Assembly (NCBI GenBank): GCA_963556255.1
Contig: OY744615.1
Span: 47,491,312 to 47,555,311 of the forward strand
DNA: 64,000 bases
DNA from: Allolobophora icterica
Taxonomy: Eukaryota > Annelida > Clitellata > Crassiclitellata > Lumbricidae
Reading direction: 5' to 3'
Under the pieces are notes generated by a model that worked only from the letters and a program-made list of their open reading frames with translations, ran no database searches and had not been told where the DNA came from. Positions 30,615 through 42,449 of this stretch are shown in pieces. The first letter of the stretch is position 1; each line of letters opens with the position of its first letter. The translations under genes were made by a program, and so were the position numbers.

Positions 30615-31025
30615 CGGAATTCATTAACTGCTGTTTAACCTCACTGTGTATTAAGAAAGATGATTACAATACAATACAATACAATACAATACAACTTATG
30701 TTCATAACGCACCTTAATAAAACAGTGTCTTACTATATAAAAGGACGTGTTATAATGCAATAGTTTATTAAAGTATCGAGAGTTTAGTTTTAAAGTAATT
30801 ATCGAGGTGGATCTTTGTACTGGTAATGGCAGAGAGTTCCATTCAGCTGGACCAGCCAACTCAATCATCCTATTTCCAAATTGAAAAATCCATCTTTTGA
30901 CTATTAACAAATATAATTTATGGACAACTATGATTAACGTCGCCGTCCTCCTTCCTCAAGGCTTGGGACTGGCACTACCTCAGTTAAGGGTACCGTGGCG
31001 GAGTTTAAAGTGGCGTGGGTTTAAA
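30615..31025 (-). ncRNA. Class B unit split by a LINE insertion
   Basis: The hairpin's 3' half (CTTTCTTAATACACAG on minus, near GTTAAAC) is at 30625-30665 and its 5' half (GGCGACGTTAATC with CCAGTCCCAAGCCTTG) at 30929-31000. The two are separated by the fragment 30666-30924. Confidence 0.35.
30660..30928 (-). pseudogene. CR1-like LINE 3' end inserted in a class B hairpin
   Basis: On the minus strand the frame has RWIFQFGNRMIELAGPAEWN then SLP, the usual LINE C-terminal block, and ends in TTGTA repeats. Both flanks read ATGATTA (30660-30666 and 30928-30934), a short target duplication that also matches the hairpin sequence expected at the empty site. Confidence 0.65.
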
Positions 31026-31370
31026 ACAATGAAGTTATCACATATCTGGTTCACCAGCGCCCCCTAGCAGTGAATGGTGAAGACAGTTGAACGAAGCTAA
31101 AATATGATTTAATAACAACAGTTTAAAAGACAAAGGATGCGTTTTGTTCTACATTTTAAAATGAGAAACCAACAACGTTGGATCAGTTGCACGGCTGTCC
31201 TGATTATGGCTTGGTTTTGGTGTGCCATCGGTTGATGCCTTGTGCATTAGACATTGGCACTATAGAAGTTATGAACTAAAATTAGGTTCTGGGTCAGATT
31301 TGTGTAGTTTGGATTTAAATTGCGTTGTATTCGATAGGTCTTGATAAATTTAGATAACTAATTTGCCTTG

Positions 31371-31420
31371 CCTTGTGCTGTCAACTCTTGGAGCTCTAGC
31401 GATCGTCATGATAAACAATA
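31371..31420 (+). repeat. Nimb-tail fragment
   Basis: GTGCTGTCAACTCTTGGAGC and CTAGCGATCGTCATGA are the antisense of the Nimb 3' end (compare 7805-7840). Confidence 0.5.
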
Positions 31421-31874
31421 AGACAATTAGCAGTAGAGATAACTGTTTAACAGGTGTTTAAAGAGTGCATTTACAATAACAGATAATCATTTCCAGTATA
31501 CATCAATTATTACAGTATACTCTTCAAATATTCAACAGTTCGGTCCAGCAACGTTTTACGTTTTCGAATTCGCTGCCAAATTCGTTCTTTAATGTAACTA
31601 AAGTCTAACATTGAAACTCATCTCTTTCCACTTCCAGATATCCAGCGCATATACTGGCGTCTATAGTTTCTCTGATTTGTTTCCACCTGGATTCTTCTCC
31701 ATTGGATTATGATTTCTAATTGCGATCTCATAATGCAAGCGAACATCGAATCATGTCTTATACATTAATATAACGACGCTATGGAAGTCATTAAATTAAT
31801 TACAGCGAGTGTAGATAATGGAAGAATACATTATTCGCCCTATAGTAACAAACTCTTATCTACTGACGTTCTGT

Positions 31875-31879
<5 letters not shown>

Positions 31880-31914
<35 letters not shown>

Positions 31915-31966
31915 GATACAGATATGGATATACACAGATAGAGATACAGTTTTAAAGGTGTCTAAT
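31880..31966 (-). promoter_or_regulatory. (CA)n beside a PSE-like module
   Basis: (CA)n at 31880-31912. On the minus strand TTAGACACCTTTAAAA is at 31950-31965; TATA would fall in TATCCATATC near 31925, beside the array. The conserved upstream block follows at 31975-32165. Confidence 0.35.
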
Positions 31967-32229
31967 AGTAGGCTTTACATCTGTGGATAAATCTGGGTCA
32001 AATCCCTGTTTTCAATTCTAGCATCTGTTGGATCTGCAGATCCATCGATTTCCACAAATAAATGTTGCAAGTACTCTTAGCATCCAACAGCAGTGTGAGT
32101 TTGTAGCAGTCAAATAGTTAGCTTCAACTGTTTAAATACATCTTGTGGCTTAAAGGGCAGCTGACGTCGCCCGTACAATACCCATACTTTGACGGGATTA
32201 TATCGAGAGAGTTGACAAGACGTTCTCAG

Positions 32230-32465
32230 CTTAACAGAGATGATAAAGCGTCTCTCCCCTCCTTTTCCCATGCTTGGGACTGGCACTATCAAATGACGGG
32301 AGAGTGGAAAGTAGTTGCTCTTGTTTGACAATGATTTCAAGGCCGTTTACATCAACCACTGAGCTAGAAATAATAACATGCCATACATTCACCCACTCAA
32401 TACATCGGTACGAGGAAAACTTATTTATAGTCAAATAAAATTACCTAAAGGAGGTGTCTAAAGAA
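32230..32465 (-). ncRNA. Promoter module, class A relic and class B relic in order
   Basis: On the minus strand: TTAGACACCTCCTTTAGG (32445-32462), CTATAAATA (32421-32430), a degraded class A (GATGTAAACGGCCTTG) and then GTGCCAGTCCCAAGCATGGG. Here A precedes B, unlike 3763-4088. Confidence 0.3.
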
Positions 32466-32534
32466 TCGGAACACAATTGATATTTATAGATCAGGTAGCA
32501 ATTGATAATTTGAGTACTGTAGGCGTAGTAGGCG

Positions 32535-33245
32535 TAGTAGTGTAGAAAAAACAAAAACCATGACAATTGGAAAACAGCACGAGGAGATAAAATTTAATAT
32601 AAAGATAGGAGACGCAACATTAGAACAAGTCACGAAATTCGTATACCTAGGAGGAGTGATAACGGAAGATGGCAACTGCACAGAAGACATCAAAAGAAGA
32701 TGTGGATTGGCCTGCGCGGCATTCGGAGGATTGAACAAAATGTGGAAGACAAAAAACATCTCCATCGGAACCATGATGAGACTATACCATGCCTTGGTGG
32801 AACCAGTGTTGCTATATGGATCAGAATGTTGGTGTTTGAAGAGAGAAGATGAAAGAAGACTATTGGTAGCAGAGATGAGTTGGCTGAGGAGAATTAGAGG
32901 CAGAAGTAGAAGGGAAAGAATCAGAAATACAACAACAAGGAAGGAGTTGGGCGCAGAGGTAACGGTAGTAGAAAAGATACAAAAAAGAAGACTCAAGTGG
33001 TTTGGCCATGTAGAAAGGATGGACAACAGCAGATTACCAGTCGCAGCCCTACATGGGCGGATCGAGGGAGAGAGAAGCAGAGGGAGACCACGAAAGACGT
33101 GGATGGACAATGTCAAGGAAGACTTGAAGAGCAAAGGCACGGACTTAACCATGGTGCGCGAAACTGTCAGAGACAGAACACTATGGAGAAACTTCATAAG
33201 AGCCTCATCGTCGGGAAACTGATGGAAGAGAAGAAAGAAGAAGAA
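32535..33245 (+). pseudogene. RTE-like LINE C-terminus
   Basis: Open frame to 33222. KFVYLGGVITEDGNC, EPVLLYGSECW, RRLKWFGHVERMD and RGRPRKTWMDNV are the signature blocks of the C-terminus of RTE-like LINEs after the RT palm. FADD and the endonuclease are missing. It ends with GAAGAA repeats (33229-33249). Clade assignment is by motif memory only. Confidence 0.75.
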
Positions 33246-33471
33246 GAAGGCGTAGTAGTTTCCTGGTTAACAACAATGTGTTGTAACAGAGTTGATTAGC
33301 GTCGCCGTCCATAAATAAATAAATATATGGCATCCTTTTAAGATGTCTGTTCAAAACGATGCATTGTTAAACATTAACTGCATCTTATGACTCATAGGGT
33401 CCGCCTCACCCTGCCACAAGAAGAGTTGCCTGATGCCGCCTAAACTATATCCCAACATTTGAATCTATACA

Positions 33472-33777
33472 GTTTAACGACATCTTATAAGGTATCCAAC
33501 TCCGTTCACATAGTTGGAAACTTTTCGTAGTTTTCAATAAAGGCCGTTGACGTCGATAGAAAAATGTTTACAGCATTCACTGTTCGTTGTGATAAGAAAA
33601 GATTAGCATCAAGTCTTAGGGACTTCTTTAGTCTGTTTTGGCTTTTTACTTCGATCTTACTTCGACTTACCACCTTACTAATTTAAACAAGTGATTGGAC
33701 ATTGTACCAGACATATTATATGTGATTTCGTATTCACTTAATATAAAACTCCGATAAATCCGATTTAAAGGTGTCTT
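33472..33777 (-). ncRNA. Promoter module with long-loop class A hairpin
   Basis: On the minus strand AAGACACCTTTAAATC (33762-33777) and TTTTATATT (33740-33748). About 180 nt on there is a class A hairpin (33472-33557) whose outer stem GACGTC/GATGTC is kept, but the loop holds an extra hairpin CCAACT/AGTTGG. The paralog at 44552-44866 has the same spacing with CTCCG/CGGAG in its loop. Confidence 0.35.
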
Positions 33778-33973
33778 AAAGAGCGCAAGGAGTTATTCAG
33801 TATTAGTGTTTAGTAATAGTTGTTTGCATGTTTACAGTTGGTTTGACTCCATCTTTTGACCGTTAGGAACCATTAGCGTCGATATCAATGACCCTCATAA
33901 GAAGCCAACGTCTAATTCAACGATTGCCAGAGTCCAACTGTTGAATATTACGACGTTAAAGGTCGTTGACGAT

Positions 33974-34044
33974 CGTAGCAGTTTCCATTGTTTTACGACA
34001 CCTTATAAGTTATAAGGTGTCGTAAAACAATGGAAACTGCTACG
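33974..34044. repeat. Perfect 35-bp inverted repeat with 1-base centre
   Basis: Left arm 33974-34008 begins CGTAGCAGTTTCCATTG, right arm 34010-34044 ends CAATGGAAACTGCTACG. All 35 positions pair. The arms include TTTTACGACACCTTATAA, like the 3' part of class A. A single arm exists at 45270-45300. Confidence 0.9.
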
Positions 34045-34214
34045 TTGCCGTGATAGTAATATATTACTACTTTAACGACATTGTATCATAACATAGGACT
34101 GGCATTGCAAAAATGCGAGCAGCGGTTAACGTTGACCTTATATAACCGTTCCAACTTTAAGCAGATCACGGAGTTTCTCATTGTATACTCTATTTTATTA
34201 TTATTAATCCAAAG

Positions 34215-34335
34215 TTTAACGTCGCCCTATGACATCAATGGCCGTTGACGAAAATTTATTAATGCAATATACAGAAAACAAGATACTTAAGCGTCCGAAA
34301 TACACCATTTAAAGGTGTCAAACAGAGCTGTACAA
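34215..34335 (-). ncRNA. Compact class A unit (partly decayed)
   Basis: On the minus strand GACACCTTTAAATGG (34307-34320), a TATA decayed to CTTAAG, then CGTCAACGGCC ... ATAGGGCGACGTTAAAC. Closest relative of 6257-6366, and both sit next to (ATT) repeats. Confidence 0.35.
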
Positions 34336-34501
34336 AGTCACTAATGTCACATCATTTAAAGCAGTATATCTAATATTGTTTATAAGACAATTATTGATAA
34401 AATGTTTTGGTACAATGTAAACAGTATTTCGCAACAATTATAACACACAAGAAATATCTAAACAGCTTCCAATACAAATGTACAGTACGGTACATACAAT
34501 C

Positions 34502-34504
<3 letters not shown>

Positions 34505-34587
<83 letters not shown>
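34505..34587. repeat. (AT)n microsatellite
   Basis: About 41 AT units. It directly abuts the LINE fragment that follows. Confidence 0.95.
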
Positions 34588-34588
<1 letters not shown>

Positions 34589-34589
34589 C

Positions 34590-35100
34590 AAGAGAAGCAA
34601 TTCAACTACGGCTCTGCTTGACCGGGTCCTTCGCTCTGCCGCTCGGCTCATTGCCCACATCTCAAAATATGCACCAGTTTCAGCTTATATGCGCGATGTT
34701 CTGCATTGGCTTCCTGCCTCGCAGCGCATCTCCTATAGAATAATATTGCTTCTCTTGTTTGGCGGTCTCTCTCCAGGCGAAGCTCCGTCTCACCTATCAG
34801 ATCTCTTCTGTTCGCTCTCTGGCCTAATGTCCCATCGAGTTCTGCGTTCTGCAACTGGGGGGTGAGCTGTTGGACCCTCGGTCCGCTCCTCAGTTAAACA
34901 GCGTCGTGCCTTCTCAGTGGCTGGCCCCTCTACGTTGAATGGGCTTCCATCTTTTTGTGCTTATTTCCACGATGCAGTTCGACAACTTTCTACCACCTAT
35001 TTAAGTCTTCTATTTTTAACCGTGTCTGGGCTGGGAGCGTCTCTGAGTAGGTTTCTGGAAGAAGCTTTTTATAAATTATCAAAATGAATGAATGAATTTG
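34590..35100 (+). pseudogene. CR1-like LINE 3' end with (AATG)n tail, frameshifted
   Basis: RSAARLIAHISKYAPVSAYM and VLHWLPASQRI then a shifted AFSVAGPS-type block. It ends near TTATAAATTATCAAAATG with AATG repeats (35081-35096). Confidence 0.7.
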
Positions 35101-35139
35101 CGCAGAAGACGAAGAAAAGATTGCATTATAATTTTACGA

Positions 35140-35560
35140 TATGTTGAGTTCTTATATTGTACTGAAACCGTTTTAAAAGGTGTCTAATATTCTGCGATAT
35201 TACTCATTTAGGTTATGAGCGGGAGAAGAGACGCTGCGATTCCTATTAACGTTGAAGAAGAGCAGTTGATCTGTTGACATCGACCTATCTTCTATCGCGA
35301 AATGATATTAGAGGAAAATGTAATGAAGCAAAGCTAGATGAAATGGAGAAAAATAAAAAAAACTCTTTTTAAGAGTTTTCCAGTAAGCTCTGTCCAACTC
35401 TGTTTCCGTCCTTCCTTTTCCTACCTTCTTTCTCGTCCTTGTCCACCACCACCCATTCGAACTGGAACGGTACGATTCGTGAGATCTCCTCTACCACATC
35501 TACAAGATATCCGGAGAAGCTGTCACCGCTTGGCGTCAACTGCTTCGAGAAAATGGATCC
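35140..35560 (+). repeat. Third copy of the left part of duplication 2
   Basis: Shares the promoter module (35153-35187), TCGCGAAATGATATTAGA and the CCACCACCCATTCGAACTGG block with 14837-15140. More diverged than copies 1 and 2. Confidence 0.6.
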
Positions 35561-35599
35561 CTCTGGCGAACAGCGCAGAAATCATAAACTGTTTACATT

Positions 35600-36300
35600 T
35601 CACAGTTCTATGGCGCCATCTAGCGAATGCTTAAGATAACACGTTGTAACGCTATATAAATGTGGTTTCGTAATCGTAATCGTAATCGTAATCTCCAAAC
35701 TTCTAAAGCGCCACTCGAAGGCTCAGCGCAGGGTACCAGCCTATTCAAGAGCTCTACGTCAAATCAGAGGGGGATTTCCAGAGAGTAGTCCAAAAGAGTT
35801 CCAAGTCAGATTTCCAGGCCAAACCACTTGTCTATACTTAGACACAACCTGTACGCGTGAGTGTGTGTCCATTTAGGTGTAGATGTTCGAAACTAAGGTA
35901 AGGTCGACGAATGTATTGTAATTGTAATAGTAATTGCGTCGGTTATCAGAATACTTAATATAGCGCATTTATTGTAACGCACAAGAGTGTTGTAGCCTTG
36001 GATGACTGTCTGAGAGATGTAAACAAATGAAAATAGTGCTTCTGAATGTAATTGCAAATGGCAGATTGTTTCTGAAGGACGGTCCAACACTCGACATGAC
36101 ACGATGGACTCTGGTCGATGTGCTACAGCGTGGCACCTGCATATCTCCACGGTCTTAACAGCAAATCGCTCAGCAACAGGAAGCCAGTGTAGCGTATCTC
36201 GCATATATTAAGTTATGTGTGAAACAAGGTGTATGGAGTCCAACACCCCAACCACTAGATTATAGTGCAACCTTCTATGATCTCCTAGGGAGAGTATTTA
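35600..36300 (-). pseudogene. Two LINE 3' ends with CGTAAT/ATTAC-type tails
   Basis: (CGTAAT)n at 35670-35692 separates a plus-strand tail (GCTATATAAATGTGG) from a minus-strand end whose antisense begins CCAAACTTCTAAAGCGCC. A second minus-strand end at 35915-36204 encodes MRDTLHWLPVAERFAVK, then decays. Its tail is ATTACTATTACAATTACAAT. Confidence 0.55.
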
Positions 36301-36475
36301 ATGCTCATTCATTCATTCATTCTGAAAATTTATATAGCGCTCCTTCAAGATACCTACTCAGGTGCGCTCAATCATATAATGCTATTATTTCCAACTTTGG
36401 ACGCAATTGGTAAGTATTCTTTAAACACCTTTCGACAGCTGTTTCGTATCTCTCTCTCTCTCTCTCTCTCTCTCT
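36300..36475. repeat. LINE/SINE tail and (TC)n
   Basis: Minus-strand GGAGCGCTATATAAATT with AATGAATGAATGA tail (36305-36345), then TTTAAACACCTTTCG, a weak promoter box, and (TC)n at 36450-36475. Confidence 0.45.
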
Positions 36476-36960
36476 TTAACCGTCCTCGATACGAGGGTTG
36501 GTCGCATTGTAGACGATTTTCTCCATCCTTTCCTGTCTTCGGCTACTCGCAGCAACCTCTCTGTTGATAATCCCAACCAATCGCCAATGTTGTCCATCCA
36601 CTTTTTCCTTGGTCTTCCTCTTGCTCTTGTTCCCGGTACCGTTCCCTGCATAATTTCTTTCTCTAGGCAATCCCCCTGTTTCCTCATTATGTGCCCAAAG
36701 TATGACATCTTTCTTCTTTTTTATTGATTCCAATAGGTTCCTTTCCACCCCCGCCGTCTCCAGTACCCATTCATTTGTTTTCTTCTCCGTCCATGATATT
36801 CCAAGGATTTTTCGTATGCATTTAATTTCAAATGCCTTTATTCTATCCTCCTCCCTCTTTTTGATTGTCCAACTCTTACAGCCATACATCATCACTGGCC
36901 ATATAAGTGTCTTCATTAACTTTAACTTTGTGGTAATTTTTATGTTATGGTTTTTCCATA
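36476..36960 (-). pseudogene. RTE-like LINE C-terminus, frameshifted
   Basis: On the minus strand: PVMMYGCKSWTIKKREEDR, KILGISWTEKKTNEWVL, then in a second frame SYFGHIMRKQGDCLEKEI and RARGRPRKKWMDNI, returning to the first frame near the end. Two compensating indels separate the frames. Tail is (GA)n, seen as (TC)n on the plus strand. Confidence 0.75.
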
Positions 36961-37032
36961 ATTTAATAACAACTAATGTTTCGTATGCTAAACAATAATG
37001 TGACAGAGTAGCGAACTGAGTAGAATCCCTAT

Positions 37033-37130
37033 TTGGACACCTTTAAAAGTATTCCACCTTCGCTATATAAAGTTGGAAACGGCAGACCATTTAGTTGTCA
37101 TCAGGCATTCAGCTTCTTTCTCCTCATGTG
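37033..37130 (+). promoter_or_regulatory. PSE-like plus TATA module
   Basis: TTGGACACCTTTAAAA (37033-37048) and CTATATAA (37062-37069). A head-truncated family 1 SINE follows at 37120-37245 (CTGAACAAGTCCATTACTC, GCTGAGCGCCATCG). Confidence 0.4.
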
Positions 37131-37285
37131 AGACCTTAACTCTGTAACGACACTGAACAAGTCCATTACTCAAATTAATTTGCTGAGCGCCATCGTTTAG
37201 TCCTTTGTCATTAGATTATGGCGCTTAATAAATGCTTAATAAATGCGAAAAAAAATTCTTTTCCTGTCGCCAATTTATTGCTCTG

Positions 37286-37600
37286 TTTAGACACCTTTAA
37301 AAAGATTTAACGCTTGCTATATACGCTTGACAACGGCCATATAAGCTTGTAAACGGTTGAGCATTAGTTGTGTGCCAGGCCCAAGCGTGGATAAAGCAAG
37401 CCTGGATAAAGGTGGAGGGCGACGCTAATCATCTATGTTATGACACAGCGTCGTCAAACTGAAACTACCACAACCACCGCCATTAGTTGTTTAACTCCGC
37501 CACTGTTCGTACTCTGACAGTGCCAGTCCCAAGCCTGGATAAAGGAGGAGGGCGACGCTAATCATCTTTGTTATGACACAGCGTAGTTAAACTGCAACTA
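37286..37600 (+). ncRNA. Promoter module and two tandem class B units
   Basis: TTAGACACCTTTAAAA (37286-37301) is the exact consensus; CTATATA is at 37316-37322. The first class B hairpin (37419-37454) has stem GCGACGCT/AGCGTCGT. The second (37552-37586) has GCGACGCT/AGCGTAGT with inner TCAT/ATGA around CTTTGTT. A stem CACTGT/ACAGTG and CCAGTCCCAAGCCTGG precede it. This is the best-preserved class B locus. Confidence 0.45.
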
Positions 37601-37639
37601 CAAAAAACCATTAGTTGTTATCACGTTGGGTGTAAAGAT

Positions 37640-37770
37640 TCAATCTTCTTCCTTGTCCTCCTATGAGACCGTTACTAGAGTGACATTGAACAAGTCCTTT
37701 ACTCACATTTGCTGAGCGCCATCTTTTAGTGCTTAGTCATGAGATAGTGGCGCTTAATAAATGCGACATA
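37640..37770 (+). mobile_element. Family 1 SINE, decayed head
   Basis: GAACAAGTCCTTTACTCAC, GCTGAGCGCCATC and GGCGCTTAATAAATGC match the family 1 body and 3' end. The B box is decayed. Confidence 0.5.
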
Positions 37771-37852
37771 ATAAACATCCATAAACTGGCTACAGTTCGT
37801 GGACTGATAAAATAAAGTCGTGGACTCATTTATCATTCGAATAGTTATTAAA

Positions 37853-38160
<308 letters not shown>

Positions 38161-38345
38161 TCAGCCTTTAGCGGGAGAGTCATTCACAAGCGCTCCCAGT
38201 GGGAGAGACCCCGAGAGAAAAATCAAGTTTAATGAAGGTTAAAGAGGAATAGAAGAACGAGCGAACGGAGGAAGATCATTCCAAAGAGCAGGCCCAATGG
38301 AAGTAAAAGACCTCGATTGAGTGAAGACGCGACTTTGTGTTTAGT
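38161..38345 (-). pseudogene. CR1-like LINE 3' end
   Basis: Antisense of AAGCGCTCCCAGTGGGAGAG and ACGGAGGAAGATCATTCCA matches the C-terminus and UTR of the LINE at 6975-7635. Short and broken. Confidence 0.55.
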
Positions 38346-38574
38346 AGTAGTTAATAAATGTTGGTTTAACGCCATCTTTTGACCGTAGATTTAAAAAAGG
38401 AAGCTTAATTGTCATCATTACAATAATTGTTTTATGTCATGTGATTTTTCACGGGTTACAGATAATTTAGAAACATATATATATGTCATTTATGCTAGTA
38501 CACCTATCTGTACTTAATTTTTGGTTAATCTAATGAACTTTATATAAGGATATAAATAATCTAATGCGTGCACT

Positions 38575-38615
38575 TTATCACACCTCTAAAACGTTTCCCA
38601 CTGATGGTATATATC
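38575..38615 (+). promoter_or_regulatory. PSE-like plus TATA module
   Basis: ATCACACCTCTAAAACG (38578-38594) and GGTATATATC (38606-38615). Confidence 0.35.
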
Positions 38616-38991
38616 TAGCGCTCAAGAGATTTTAATTTGTATTTTACCATGAAAATCTTTATTCTACCCTGCTTTATATTAGCGAGATTTGAAAGAGATG
38701 TTGTTAAACAATGGAAACTTAATCGACGAAGTTGTTGTTCAGAAAAAATGAATGGTTAGCTAAATTGCAAAAAAATTAACCGGATAGGCCTATAGATCCC
38801 ATCATGTCACTATTTCCAAACAGTTCGTTGAGTCCATCTTCAAAGGCCTATATAATGTGCAACCTTTACCTGGACATTAATCTATTATCGAAATTAACCT
38901 TTGACGCTTAAATTATATCTTCTATTCTATCTTCTCACGTGAAATCCACAATGAAATAGCGCTATGGGAAAAAATTCGAAATAATAGATTG

Positions 38992-39160
38992 AACACCTTT
39001 TTAAGGCTAACATTCGCCCTATAAGTAAGAGTTAAAGACACGCGCTTTAATCGATTCTGGTGATTTTTGTGCAATACTATTACGGTGAGAACGGATCAAA
39101 CTAATGTATGTGAACGTCAACGACCTTTGTTGCCATAAGCTGTAGTTTCAGAGTGTTTCA
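38992..39160 (+). ncRNA. Promoter module and class A hairpin
   Basis: AACACCTTTTTAAGG (38994-39008) and CCTATAAG (39021-39028). Class A at 39118-39155: AACGTCAACGACC ... GTTGCCATAAGCTGTAGTT. The copy at 41165-41325 has GTATATAAG and AACGGCC. Confidence 0.35.
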
Positions 39161-39520
39161 AGAAATAATTCAGCTTGTCACCCATCGTCACTCGCTTAAT
39201 CACGCTTCCTCAGTCATGGAGATCCAACAAACGCTAACCAAAATTACGGGAATTGGATTAGAATTCGAGGCAACAGCAATCTGATACGACTATGGACGAG
39301 TAACGTGAGTTTGGCTCAATTTAAAAACATTTTGAAGAGAACTTTACAGGACGAAATTGAAGGACCAGAGTTGCTTCTCAAAGAACTGCAATCCGTTTAT
39401 CGATTTCTATTATAGCGCATTTATTAAGCGCCTCCGTATAATGACTAAGGACTAAGCGATTACGCACAGCAAAAAGTAAGAGAAGGACTTTCTCGAAGTC
39501 GGTACACAGAACCGTCTCAA

Positions 39521-39581
39521 AGGAGGAGGAGGAGGAGGAGGAGGAGGAGGAGGAGGAGGAGGAGGAGGAGGAGGAGGAGGA
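39521..39581. repeat. (GGA)n microsatellite
   Basis: About 20 GGA units. At the same position in copy 2 (41698-41872) the array is about 51 AGT units followed by about seven AGG units. Confidence 0.95.
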
Positions 39582-39797
39582 TCGAATCCGTATATTCTTA
39601 AGCGACATACATACCACGAAATAATCAATGGACGTTAGGAAGTTGCTGTTTAACAATGCTGTGTCACAACATACTGGATATTTCACCCTCCATCTGTATC
39701 TAGGCTTGGGACTTTCACTACAAGAATACGAACAGTGGCGGAGTTAAAATGGATAGTAGTAGTTTCAGTTTAACGACATTGTGTGATAGCAAAGATC

Positions 39798-39893
39798 ATT
39801 TATTTTACTAGACGTTAGATTGTTAATTAAGCGCCCTTGTAACGGCATATGCTGTGTTACGGCGCTTTAGAAATTGTCGTGTTCATCATCATC
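39798..39893. mobile_element. Short retroposon tail inserted in a class B hairpin
   Basis: The insert lies between AAAGATCATT and CATCATTAGTGTCG; copy 2 reads AAAGATCATTAGTGTCG without it (42081-42097). It contains GCGCCCTTGTAACGGC and GGCGCTTTAGAAATTG, LINE/SINE-end phrases, then CATCAT repeats. ATCATT may be the target duplication. Confidence 0.6.
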
Positions 39894-40053
39894 ACCATCA
39901 TTAGTGTCGTCGTCCTCCTTCTTCTAGGCTTGGGACTGGCACTACCAAAGGACGGGCAGTGGTGGATTTCAGGTATACGCATGACGTTTATCATAAAGAC
40001 TCTATTAGCACGAATGTTGAAAGACGAATAACTTCATAACGCGATTGAAGTCT

Positions 40054-40091
40054 TTTATATACACTTTGACATCAGTTTTGAAGGTGTCTAA
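40054..40091 (-). promoter_or_regulatory. PSE-like plus TATA module
   Basis: On the minus strand TTAGACACCTTCAAAA (40076-40091) and TATATAAA (40054-40061). The paralog is at 42250-42287. A class B relic (39880-39975) lies downstream. Confidence 0.4.
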
Positions 40092-40284
40092 TTGTGACTT
40101 TGCATCTGTGTGTAAATCTGGGTAAAAGCATTCTTTTCAGTGGTAGCATCTGTTGGATAGCAGATCCAACGACTTCCTGATATAGATGGCGCTGTTAGTT
40201 AGCATCCAAAACCAATGTGAGTTTGTAGCCTTCAAATAGTTAGTTAAAAACACTTGTATTCGACTCCTGTAAAACGGTTATCAT

Positions 40285-40440
40285 GTGCTTCTAGTGTATA
40301 CATGTATGTAAGGCGCCCTGCGTGGCTGCCGTTTCTACTGTATGTATGTTCACCGTACAGCGCAGTGCGGTTAGCTGGCGCTTAATTAAAGAAAAGATAT
40401 TATTATTATTATTACTATTAATTCTTTAACATCGTCAACC
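40285..40440 (+). repeat. SINE-like tail with (ATT)n
   Basis: AAGGCGCCCTGCGTGGCTGC and GGCGCTTAATTAAAGAAAAG then ATT repeats. GCGCTTAATTAAAGAA is also the end of the SINE at 60571-60763. Confidence 0.5.
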
Positions 40441-40543
40441 TACATTTACTAAATCTCGTCTTTTTCGTTTGTTACTTTTTATCACGTTTTCCCGCTTTTA
40501 TTTTTGTTGTATGGAACTTAATTTATTTATCTACTGTCTTTTA

Positions 40544-40942
40544 TCGTCATGCCACACAGTCTCCGTTGCCGTCTTGCTACTTCTCCCAGTAGCCCTTGAG
40601 TCGCGCTTTGGCCTGGGAGTCCCACCTCAGCGCTCCGGCCTGGGAGTCCCTCCATCCGCGACCATCGGCGTGGTTTGGTGTGTGGCATGACGATTTTCTT
40701 GGCATGATTAACAGGGGTGGTTTGCCATTGCCTTCCCCTGGTTTTGCCTGCCGTGCCCGTTCGTTCCCCCTCCTAGGAAGAGTACTTCCTAGGAAGGGTA
40801 CTAACGGTCCGCACCACGAGAAGGTGGGCACGGAGGACTTTGGTTCACCAGCCCAGGTCGGATCCGAGTCTACGCTCATCAGAGTCGTCGGTCAGGTCGC
40901 CTCCCTGCTTTACTCTGTACCAGAGTGACTGGTGAACCTTTG
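40544..40942 (-). mobile_element. Retroposon sharing Nimb 3' end blocks (long form)
   Basis: On the minus strand it starts at GGTTCACCAGTCACTCTG, passes GGCAATGGCAAACCACCCC and AAGAAAATCGTCATGCC (both in the Nimb LINE 3' end), the tandem GGACTCCCAGGC units, and stops at ACTGTGTGGCATGACG. The second copy, 60764-61180, keeps a longer 3' end. Internal frames are open on both strands but show no known domain. Confidence 0.55.
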
Positions 40943-40961
40943 CGGACCACCGGTGATATAG

Positions 40962-42440
<1,479 letters not shown>

Positions 42441-42449
42441 TTCAATTGT

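Larger units (their letters stand above)
38785..40250 (+). repeat. Segmental duplication 3, copy 1
   Basis: Direct repeat of 40962-42440. Both contain a promoter module with AACACCTTTTTAAGG, a class A hairpin, CGGGAATTGGATTAGAATTC, a trinucleotide array, two class B relics and a minus-strand module. Copy 1 carries an extra ~95 bp at 39798-39893. Confidence 0.85.

Noticed and set aside
40596..40928. Host protein-coding gene in the GC-richer open frames
   Set aside because: The sequence is a repeated retroposon with open frames on both strands and no domain.
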